64,000 nucleotides of DNA from Megaleporinus macrocephalus (lineage: Eukaryota > Chordata > Actinopteri > Characiformes > Anostomidae): NCBI GenBank assembly GCA_021613375.1, contig CM038718.1, positions 43,075,666 to 43,139,665 on the forward strand, given 5' to 3'. The notes beneath the pieces are model-generated. The model searched no databases, had not been told where the DNA came from, and saw only the letters and a list, made by a program, of their open reading frames with translations. The translations under genes were made by a program, and so were the position numbers. Positions 44,401 through 56,400 of the stretch are shown here, one piece after another; within the stretch, counting starts at the first letter, position 1; each line of letters starts with the position of its first letter.

Positions 44401-47400
44401 AAGTTAGCTCTAAAACATCTCCAACAGCATCAACGTTAACTCTAAAACATCTCCAGCAGCACCAAGGTTAACTCTAAAACATCTCCAACAGGACCAGTAT
44501 TAACTCCAAAACATCTCCGACAGCATCAACGTTAACTCCAAAACATCTCCAGCAGCACCAATGTTAACTCGACATCTCCAGCAGCACCAATGTTAGCTCC
44601 AAAACATCTCCAGCAGCACCAATGTTAGCTCCAAAACATCTCCAGCAGCACCAATGTTAGCTCCAAAACATCTCCTGCAGCACCAATGTTAGCTCCAAAA
44701 CATCTCCAGCAGCACCAATGTTAGCTTGACATCTCCAGCAGCACCAATGTTAGCTCCAAAACATCTCCAGCAGCACCAATGTTAGCTCCAAAACATCTCC
44801 AGCATCAACGTTAACTCCAAAACACCTCCAGCAGCACCAATGTTAACTCTAAAACATCTCCAACAGCATCAACATTAACTCCAAAACATCTCCAGCAGCG
44901 CCAACGTTAACTCCAAAACATCTCCAGCATCAACTAGGCTCCAAAACATCTCCAGCAGCACCAATGTTAACTCCACAACATCTCCAGCAGCACCAACGTT
45001 AACTCACTGCTGTGGGGGGTCAGGCCTACCCTGTGGCTCCTCCTTGTATTTAGACTTCTTCAAGCTTAAATCGAAGACTGTGAGAGCTTTCTGGTTGCTC
45101 AGGCCTTCACTGTGGATCACGGCCAGCCGTGCAGGCTGAGAGGGGAGGAACACTGCAGCGCTGCAGCCGCAGACCGGCAGGTCCAGACACACGGTGTCCT
45201 CGTCCTCTACAGGACAACACACGCTCCGACTCCAGAACACCTGACGACAGAAAAACAGCCCAGAGTTACGTTTACACCATGCAAAGATGGTCAGGACCAC
45301 CACAGTATTTGCAGTGACACTATTTGCAGTGGTGTGTGTTGTGCCGGTGAGAGTGGATCAGACACAGCAGTGCTGCTGGAGTGTTTAAACACTGTGTCCA
45401 CTCTATTAGACACTCCTACTACTTGCTGGTCCACCTTGTAGATGTAAAGTTAGAGACAGTAGCTCATCTGCTGCTGCACAGTTTGTGTTCCTCTAGTTCT
45501 TCATCAGTGGACACAGGACGCCGCCCACAAGACACTGCTGTCTGGATAGTTTTGGTTGGTGGACGATGATTCTCAGTCCAGCAGAGACACTGAGGTGTTC
45601 AAACACTCCAGCAGCAGCAGCACTGCTGTGTCTGATCCACTCCCACCCGCACAACACACGCACACTAATACACCACCCTCACGTCAGTGTCACTGCAGTG
45701 CTGAGAATGACCCACCTCCCTAATAGTATCTGCTCTGTGGTGGTCCTGTGGGGGTCCTGATCATTAAAGAACAGGGTAATAAAGTATACAGAGAATCAGA
45801 TGAACTACAGTCTGTAAGTGGAGGTCCTGTATGGTCAGTGGAGCTGATACAGTGGACAGTCAGTGGAGCTCCTGTATGGTCAGTGGAGCTGATACAGTGG
45901 ACAGTGAGTGGAGCTCCTGTATGGTCAGTGGAGCTGATACAGTGGACAGTGAGTGTAGGTCCTGTATGGTCAGTGGAGCTGATACAGTGGACAGTGAGTG
46001 GAGGTCCTGTATGGTCAGTGGAGCTGATACAGTGGACAGTGAGTGGAGGTCCTGTATGGTCTGTGGAGCTGATACAGTGGACAGTGAGTGTAGGTCCTGT
46101 ATGGTCAGTGGAGCTGATACAGTGGACAGTGAGTGTAGGTCCTGTATGGTCAGTGGAGCTGATACAGTGGACAGTGAGTGGAGCTCCTGTATGGTCAGTG
46201 GAGCTGATTCAGTGGACAGTGAGTGGAGGTCCTGTATGGTCAGTGGAGCTGATACAGTGGACAGTGAGTGGATGTCCTGTATGGTCACTGGAGCTGATAC
46301 AGTGGACAGTGAGTGGAGGTCCTGTATGATCAGTGGAGCTTATATAGTGGACAGTGAGTGAAGGTCCTGTATGGTCAGTGAAGCTGATACAGTGGACAGT
46401 AAGTGGAGGTCCTGTATGGTCAGTGGAGCTGATACAGTGGACAGTGAGTGGAGGTCCTGTATGGTCAGTGGAGCTGATACAGTGGACAGTGAGTGGAGGT
46501 CCTGTATGGTCAGTGGAGCTGATACAGTGGACAGTGAGTGTATGTCCTGTATGGTCAGTGGAGCTGATACAGTGGACAGTGAGTGTAGGTCCTGTATGGT
46601 CAGTGGAGCTGATACAGTGGACAGTGAGTGTAAATGAGTGTATTATTATTAAACTGGACAGGGTAACGGGCTTACCTTTGGGCTTAAATCAGAGCTCTCT
46701 TTGGAAGCAGCAAGTATCCACTTCTTATCAGGTGATATGAGGAGAACGTCCAACCTGAATGAGTCACAGACCACATGTCTCGACAGTTCAGACAGCTGCG
46801 GAGAGCTGAGAGTGATGAAGGAGCCCAGAGCGGTTCCTACCTGAAGACATCAAAGCAGAGTGTACGGTATACATACTGCAGTATGAATAAATATTAATAT
46901 CAGTGTCACTGTAGGTGTATAATTCACAGTTCTGTACAAAAGTTACTTTTAAAAGTATTTCCAGACAGAAAGATTTTATTTACTCAGTAAAACACTTCAT
47001 ATTTAAACAGTATTAATGCTGTAAGTAGTGTTTTTTCCATACGTCAGTGTGTTAATTTAACCCTTTCTAAGCTTCTCCTAAACAACCCTGTATTATTATC
47101 AGTTCTCATCTAATACCTGCTTTGACTGCTCAGTACTTCATTAAGATAAATCAAGATTTGCTGCTGAAGGAACTGAACACATTCATACAATGTCTGGGGC
47201 GTCCAGGAGAAATCTGGAACCTAACTTTGTTCTTCAAACTGGATCAAGATCTGATCTACTTCTCTCACAATAACATATTCATGTTACTTTGTATTGTATG
47301 TATGATTATTTACATCTGTTCTAATCAGATCTGGTGGTCTTACTGGTGATCAAACACTCATTGATCAGATAAAGGCTTTTAAATTATCAGCTCAGGTGTC

Positions 47401-50400
47401 TGAGACTATTGCACGGTAGTATCACTGCTCAAAAGTTATACAGTGTAAATGTAAATGCAACCCTGGAAAAAAGTTTAATGATAGTATGTACTATAGATGA
47501 TGTTTATCTTCAAGTTCTTTACTAGTTTACAGTGAGAATCGTTCTCCTGGAATCTCTGGGTGACCCCTTCCTCTCTTTACTTCTGAAAGACTCCCCCTCT
47601 CTGAGTGACCCCTCCTCTCTTTACTTCTAAAAGACTCCGCCTCTCTGTGTGACCCCCCCTCTCTTTACTTCTGAAAGACTACACCTCTCTGTGTGACCCC
47701 CCTCTCTTTACTTCTGAAAGACTACACCTCTCTGGGTGACCCCTTCCTCTCTTTACTTCTGAAAGACTCCCCCTCTCTGTGTGACCCCCCCTCTCTTTAC
47801 TTCTAAAAGACTACCTCTCTCTGGGAGACCCCTCCCTCTCTTTACTTCTAAAAGACTACACCTCTCTGGGTGACCCCTCCCTCTCTTTACTTCTAAAAGA
47901 CTACACCTCTCTGGGTGACCCCTCCCTCTCTTTACTTCTAAAAGACTACACCTCTCTGAGTGACCCCTCCCTCTCTTTACTTCTGAAAGACTCCACCTCT
48001 CTGAGTGACTCCTCCCCCTCTTCTAAGAGACTACCTCTCTCTGGGAGACCCCTCCCTCTCTTTACTTCTAAAAGACTACCCCTCTCTGGGAGACCCCTCC
48101 CCCTCTTCTAAAAGACTACCCCTCTCTGGGAGACCCCTCCCTCTCTTTACTTCTAAAAGACTACCCCTCTCTGGGTGACCCCTCCCCCTCTTTACTTCTA
48201 AAAGACTACCCCTCTCTGGGTGACCCCTCCCTCTCTTTACTTCTAAAAGACTACCCCTCTCTGGGAGACCCCTCCCCCTCTTTACTTCTAAAAGACTACC
48301 CCTCTCTGGGAGACCCCTCTCTCTCTTTACTTCTGAAAGACTCCACCTCTCTGGGTGACCCCTCCCCCTCTTCTAAAAGACTACCCCTCTCTGGGAGACC
48401 ACTCTCTCTCTTTACTTCTGAAAGACTCCACCTCTCTGGGTGACCCCTCCCTCTCCTAACTTCTGAAAGACTCCAGGATTCATGAGCTGGACGTGAAGAG
48501 TAATGCTTACCGTGAGAAAAGAGCTTCCGTCCATGCTGAAGGACAGCAGAGTGGACCGAGAGGAGGCGGCGGAATACGAGGCCAGCTCCTCTCCTGTCTG
48601 CCCCTTCCAGGTTCTGATGGTTCCAGCGTTGTCGGCTGCGCCTACAACACACTGCTCTGGGTCTGTGAACATAGCAGTCAGTGGGTTCTGTCCAGAGCTG
48701 GACCACAGAGCTGGACCACCCTGAGAGAGACACAGACAGTTATAGTTCTTACAGCAGGTTTCAATTTCTATAAAATTCAGTAGAATAGAACACCTTGTGA
48801 ATGTCCCAGGCTTTGACTGAGCCGTCACTGGACGCACTGCAGACGATCGGTGAGCAGCTCCAGCTGTCCTGGATGGTGCTGTTTCCCACCAGGTAAGCAA
48901 AACCAACAACCCTGCCTTAAAGTACACAGAAACGATTAGACATTATGTAGAGATGGAAGGATTGATCAGCTATGTATCGGTATTGGACGATTTTTTATCA
49001 AAATATGTGATCGGCCGATATTTCTCCAATTTATCTTGAGAGCCGATCGATGGCGTTAAACAAATGAGCCTAATTTCTGTATTTCCAGCTAGCGTTTCAT
49101 TCAGGAAGAGGAGGACCACCTCCCTGCAGTTCCTATCTGAACCACTAGGTGGAAATACATACTATTTAATTTTCCACAGACTGACTAAAGCAGCGGCCTC
49201 GCCAGAGAACTTCTGGTGCAACCGCCAATACGTTGATACTAATTTCAAGCAAAACGACAACAAACATATAAAATAGCTAGAATAACATGTTCAGTTAGAG
49301 GGAGTCAGTAATTGGAAGAAGATGAAAACTTGGCTTGAACAACAGAGTTATGAACACAGCACATAAAGATCATAGTGTTGGGGGGCCGCCTTCCAAAGAA
49401 GACCACCTGCGTCTATGACTAAAGCTCTAAATTTAAAACATCCACCCAAACCTCTGTATGTCTGCTCTTACCATTCTGTGGAGGAGAACCAGCACCAGAG
49501 CTTCCTTATCCAGAGAAATGTCTCGACTATGAAGCTCTGAGGAAGCAGACGTGTCGGTGCTGGTGAGTCTATCAGTTCAGTAACTGTTTTCTGATCAGTG
49601 TCCACCGCGCTAGGCTATCTGGACTGTAACTAACACCCACGCAGAGTGGCTCGGGCAGCTGCTGGACTTGGGTTTAACCGGCTTTCAGAAATATAAACTC
49701 ACCGTCTGTGTGTAGGAGGACACGCCCACCTTCCCACTGTGCAGGTACTGATACGCTTCAGTACTTTTATAGTTTTTCATTACTGAACCGTCTACACCTT
49801 CCGAGAGTACAGAGTAATTAAACATGTCTCCATCAGTAACCTCAGACCACCTTCTCATATCACCCACCCACTGTGTTATTAACCTCAGACCACCTTCTCA
49901 TATCACCCACCCACTGGGTTATTAACCACCACACACTGAATACAGTGAGTATCAGTAAACAGCAGAGCTAGAACACACACAGCTAACACAAAACAAACAA
50001 CCCAGAACACCTACAGACCAGATCTGACCGGTACCAACAGAACAGCAGCAGCAATTAAATATTCTACATTTAATGATTACAGATTTAGTTTAAAATAACT
50101 GAGTCTGAGTTTAATGACTGCAGTTTTTACTGTATTTATTTAATTATCTTGTTTTAGTTTTATATTAAGGGTCTTAATGTAATTATTACAGTTTTGGGGA
50201 TATTTGTTTAATTTACTTTGTTTATTTACTGATAATTTAGTTTAAAATATTATACTGTTTCATATGAACTCGTTAAAAATGTAATAAACCAGTTTAGACC
50301 AGGTTTCATGACTTGCTTGCGCTAATAACTACATGTAGCGCTGCTGTGGCATTTAGCCCCGCCCTCAATCAGTATCGGCTATCGACCAATCGCGCTGAAA

Positions 50401-53400
50401 GGTGATCAGCGATCAGAATCGGCCTCAAAAACGCTGAATGAAGGAATGAAGGGATGAAGGAACATTGTTGGTGATGATAAAGGAATGAAGGGATGAAGGA
50501 ACATTGTTGGTGATGATAAAGGAATGAAGAGATGAAGGAACAGTGTTGGTGATAAAGGAATGAAAGGATGAAGGAACAGTGTTGGTGATGACAAAGGAAT
50601 GAAAGGATGAAAGAACAGTGTTGGTGATGATAAAGGAATGAAGGGATGAAGGAACAGTGTTGGTGATGATAAAGGAATGAAAGGATGAAAGAACAGTGTT
50701 GGTGATGATAAAGGAATGAAAGGATGAAAGAACAGTGTTGGTGATGATAAAGGAATGAAGGAGCAGTGTTGGTGATGATAAAGTAATGAAGGGATGAAGG
50801 AACAATGTTGGTGATGATAAAGGAATGAAGGGATGAAGAAACAGTGTTGGTGATGATAAAGGAATGAAGGAGCAGTGTTGGTGATGATAAAGGGATGAAG
50901 GAACAGTGTTGGTGATGATAAAGGAATGAAGGGATGAAGAAACAGTGTTGGTGATGATAAAGGAATGAAGGAGCAGTGTTGGTGATGATAAAGTAATGAA
51001 GGGATGAAGGAACAGTGTTGGTGATGATAAAGGAATGAAGGGATGAAGGAACAGTGTTGGTGATGATAAAGGAATGAAGGGATGAAGGAACAGTGTTGGT
51101 GATGATAAAGGAATGAAGGGATGAAGAAACAGTGTTGGTGATGATAAAGGAATGAAGGGGTGAAGGAACAGTATTGGTGATGATAAAGTAATGAAGGGAT
51201 GAAGAAACAGTGTTGGTGATGATAAAAGAATGAAGGGATGAAGAAACAGTGTTGGTGATGATAAAAGAATGAAGGGATGAAGAAACAGTGTTGGTGATGA
51301 TAAAGGAATGAAGGGATGAAGGAACAGTGTTGGTGATGATAAAGGAATGAAGGGATGAAGAAACAGTGTTGGTGATGATAAAAGAATGAAGGGATGAAGG
51401 AACAGTGTTGGTGATGATAAAGGAATGAAGGGATGAAGGAACAGTGTTGGTGATGATAAAGGAATGAAGGGATGTAGGAACAGTGTTGGTGATGATAAAG
51501 GAATGAATGGATGAAGGAACAGTGTTGGTGATGATAAAGGAATGAAGGGATGAAGGAACAGTGTTGGTGATGATAAAGGAATGAAGGGATGTAGGAACAG
51601 TGTTGGTGATGATAAAGGAATGAATGGATGAAGGAACAGTGTTGGTGATGATAAAGAAATGAATGGATGAAGGAACAGTGTTGGTGATGATAAAGGAATG
51701 AAGAGATGAAGGAACAGTGTTGGTGATAAAGGAATGAAAGGATGAAGGAACAGTGTTGGTGATGACAAAGGAATGAAAGGATGAAAGAACAGTGTTGGTG
51801 ATGACAAAGGAATGAAAGGATGAAAGAACAGTGTTGGTGATGATAAAGGAATGAAGGGATGAAGGAACAGTGTTGGTGATGATAAAGGAATGAAAGGATG
51901 AAAGAACAGTGTTGGTGATGATAAAGGAATGAAAGGATGAAAGAACAGTGTTGGTGATGATAAAGGAATGAAAGGATGAAAGAACAGTGTTGGTGATGAT
52001 AAAGGAATGAAGGGATGAAGGAACAGTGTTGGTGATGATAAAGGAATGAAGGAGCAGTGTTGGTGATGATAAAGTAATGAAGGGGTGAAGGAACAGTGTT
52101 GGTGATGATAAAGGAATGAAGGGATGAAGAAACAGTGTTGGTGATGATAAAGGAATGAAGGAACAGTGTTGGTGATGATAAAGGAATGAAGGAGCAGTGT
52201 TGGTGATGATAAAGTAATGAAGGGATGAAGGAACAATGTTGGTGATGATAAAGGAATGAAGGGATGAAGAAACAGTGTTGGTGATGATAAAGGAATGAAG
52301 GAGCAGTGTTGGTGATGATAAAGGGATGAAGGAACAGTGTTGGTGATGATAAAGGAATGAAGGGATGAAGAAACAGTGTTGGTGATGATAAAGGAATGAA
52401 GGAGCAGTGTTGGTGATGATAAAGTAATGAAGGGATGAAGGAACAGTGTTGGTGATGATAAAGGAATGAAGGGATGAAGGAACAGTGTTGGTGATGATAA
52501 AGGAATGAAGGGATGAAGGAACAGTGTTGGTGATGATAAAGGAATGAAGGGATGAAGAAACAGTGTTGGTGATGATAAAGGAATGAAGGGATGAAGGAAC
52601 AGTGTTGGTGATGATAAAGGAATGAAGGGGTGAAGGAACAGTATTGGTGATGATAAAGTAATGAAGGGATGAAGAAACAGTGTTGGTGATGATAAAAGAA
52701 TGAAGGGATGAAGAAACAGTGTTGGTGATGATAAAAGAATGAAGGGATGAAGAAACAGTGTTGGTGATGATAAAGGAATGAAGGGATGAAGGAACAGTGT
52801 TGGTGATGATAAAGGAATGAAGGGATGAAGAAACAGTGTTGGTGATGATAAAAGAATGAAGGGATGAAGGAACAGTGTTGGTGATGATAAAGGAATGAAG
52901 GGATGAAGGAACAGTGTTGGTGATGATAAAGGAATGAAGGGATGTAGGAACAGTGTTGGTGATGATAAAGGAATGAATGGATGAAGGAACAGTGTTGGTG
53001 ATGATAAAGGAATGAAGGGATGAAGGAACAGTGTTGGTGATGATAAAGGAATGAAGGGATGTAGGAACAGTGTTGGTGATGATAAAGGAATGAATGGATG
53101 AAGGAACAGTGTTGGTGATGATAAAGAAATGAATGGATGAAGGAACAGTGTTGGTGATGATAAAGGAATGAAGGGATGAAGGAACAGTGTTGGTGATGAT
53201 AAAGGAATGAAGGGATGAAGGAACAATGTTGGTGATGATAAAGGAATGAAGGGATGAAGGAACAGTGTTGGTGATGATATAGGAATGAAGGGATGTAGGA
53301 ACAGTGTTGGTGATGATAAAGGAATGAATGGATGAAGGAACAGTGTTGGTGATGATAAAGGAATGAAGGGATGAAGGAACAGTGTTGGTGATGATAAAGG

Positions 53401-56400
53401 AATGAAGGAGCAGTGTTGGTGATGATAAAGTAATGAAGGGGTGAAGGAACAGTGTTGGTGATGATAAAGGAATGAAGGGATGAAGAAACAGTGTTGGTGA
53501 TGATAAAGGAATGAAGGAACAGTGTTGGTGATGATAAAGGAATGAAGGAGCAGTGTTGGTGATGATAAAGTAATGAAGGGATGAAGGAACAATGTTGGTG
53601 ATGATAAAGGAATGAAGGGATGAAGAAACAGTGTTGGTGATGATAAAGGAATGAAGGAGCAGTGTTGGTGATGATAAAGGGATGAAGGAACAGTGTTGGT
53701 GATGATAAAGGAATGAAGGGATGAAGAAACAGTGTTGGTGATGATAAAGGAATGAAGGAGCAGTGTTGGTGATGATAAAGTAATGAAGGGATGAAGGAAC
53801 AGTGTTGGTGATGATAAAGGAATGAAGGGATGAAGGAACAGTGTTGGTGATGATAAAGGAATGAAGGGATGAAGGAACAGTGTTGGTGATGATAAAGAAT
53901 GAAGGGATGAAGAAACAGTGTTGGTGATGATAAAGGAATGAAGGGATGAAGGAACAGTGTTGGTGATGATAAAGGAATGAAGGGATGAAGGAACAGTGTT
54001 GAAAGAATGAAGGGATGAAGAAACAGTGTTGGTGATGATAAAGGAATGAAGGGGTGAAGGAACAGTGTTGGTGATGCAGTGCCAATGATAACCCTTAACT
54101 CTGAACTCTAAGTGCACTCAGGGAGTCCAGTGTTACCTGTATGACCTCTCAGGCTCTTGCAGGTGTAGTCTCCTCCCGACCGGCCTGACTTCATGTTCAG
54201 CTCCAGGCTGGAGCGACGCAGGTAGTACTTTTTCCACGTGTGCCGGTCGGTGTCCGAGAGCAGCTGGGCCAGGTTGCAGAAACCCCATCTGTGCAAACAC
54301 ATTTCTCTGGACGAGAGAGATTAATAAACCTTCATTAGAAGTTAATAATGCAGCACCAGCACAGCTTTCCTCGAGCCGGACCACACTTACTGACACGTAC
54401 CTCCATAACCACGGAGTCTCTGCAGCTTCATACCAGTCCTGAGAAAGAAAACTGATATTATTCATCTGTAGTTTCACCAATATAAATACATTTAAACATC
54501 CATCCATCCATCAGGGTCTCGGGTGGGTCTCTAGCCAATCCCAACCACTACACCACCATACTAACCACTACACCACCATACTAACCACTACACCACCATA
54601 CTAACCACTACACCACCGTACTAACCACTACACCACCGTACTAACACTACACCACCATACTAACCACTACACCACCATACTAACCACTACACCACCTTAC
54701 TAACCACTACACCACCATACTAACCACTACACCACCATACTAACCACTACACCACCATACTGACCACTACACCACCATACTAACCACTACACCACCGTAC
54801 TAACCACTACACCACCATACTAACCACTACACCACCATACTAACCACTACACCACCGTACTAACCACTACACCACCATACTAACCACTACACCATCATAC
54901 TAACCACTATACCGCCATTCTAACCACTACACCATACTAACCACTACATCACCATACTAACCACTACACCACCGTACTAACCACTACACCACCATACTAA
55001 CCACTACACCACCATACTGACCACTACACCATCATACTAACCACTATACCGCCGTTCTAACCACTACACCATACTAACCACTACACCATCATACTAACCA
55101 CTACACCACCATACTAACCACTACACCACCATACTAACCACTACACCACCATATTGACCACTACACCATCATACTAACCACTACACCACCGTACTGACCA
55201 CTACACCACCATACTAACCACTACACCACCATATTGACCACTACACCATCATACTAACCACTACACCACCATACTGACCACTACACCATCATACTAACCA
55301 CTATACCGCCATTCTAACCACTACACCATACTAACCACTACATCACCATACTAACCACTACACCACCATACTAACCACTACACCACCATACTAACCACTA
55401 CACCATCATACTAACCACTACACCGCCGTACTAACCACTACACCACCATACTAACCACTACACCACTACACTAACCACTACACCACCATACTAACCACTA
55501 CACCGCCGTACTAACCACTACACCATACTAACCACTACACCACCATACTAACCACTACACCACCATACTAACCACTACACCACCATACTGACCACTACAC
55601 CACCATACTAACCACTACACCACCATACTGACCACTACAACACCATACTGACCACTACACCACCATACTAACCACTACACCACCATACTAACCACTACAC
55701 CACCATACTAACCACTACACCACCGTACTAACCACTACACCACCATACTAACCACTACACCACCATACTAACCATTACACCACCATACTAACCACTGCAC
55801 CACCATACTAACCACTACGGTGTGGAGTGTGTATGTTCTCTCTGTGTTTGAGTGGGTTCCTCCGGGTACTCTGGTTTCCTCCCACAGTCCAAACACATGC
55901 ATGTTAGGATCCTCACTCTAAACTGCCCGTAGGTGTGAGTGAGTGTGTGTTGGCCGTGTGATGGACTGGTGACCTGTCCATGGTGTACCCCGCTTTCGCC
56001 CGATGACGCTGAGATTGGCTCCCATGACCCCGACTAGCGGGATAAAGTGGAAGACGATGGATGGAATAGATCTTAGATAAATACGCAGTTGTGAGTTGCT
56101 ACACGTCCTGGCCTTTAAGTAAAGTATTTAAGTAAATACTGGAGAGTCTCTGATTGGATCATTACTGGACTGCAACAACTCTTTCAACTCATTTCTCCAA
56201 TTTCTTGAAAAAACAGGGGGGCAGTGTTATGATCTGGGGGGGCGGAGCCATCAGTTGGTCAGGTCCAGGTTCAGTGAAGTCAGCTGATCACCTGGATGTA
56301 CTGCCTGACCAGGTAACTGTTTTTTGGGGGGGTCATCAGGGTCAGACCCTGAAACAGGGGTTTGAGTTGAGGAATCATCCTGAACTGACCACCACAGAGT

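Noticed and set aside
45748..46637. Several overlapping open frames (193, 176 and 142 codons) on both strands
   Set aside because: The 45-bp array is open in more than one frame. Simultaneous frames on both strands and identical repeats show that it is not coding.
50369..54085. Minus-strand open frame of 1,238 codons, with a second overlapping one of 1,230 codons (50425-54117)
   Set aside because: Both are translations of the 39-bp array in two frames. Period 39 is a multiple of three, so no stop appears. The products are short Ser/His/Phe/Ile-rich repeats, and the array sits inside an fbxw12 intron.
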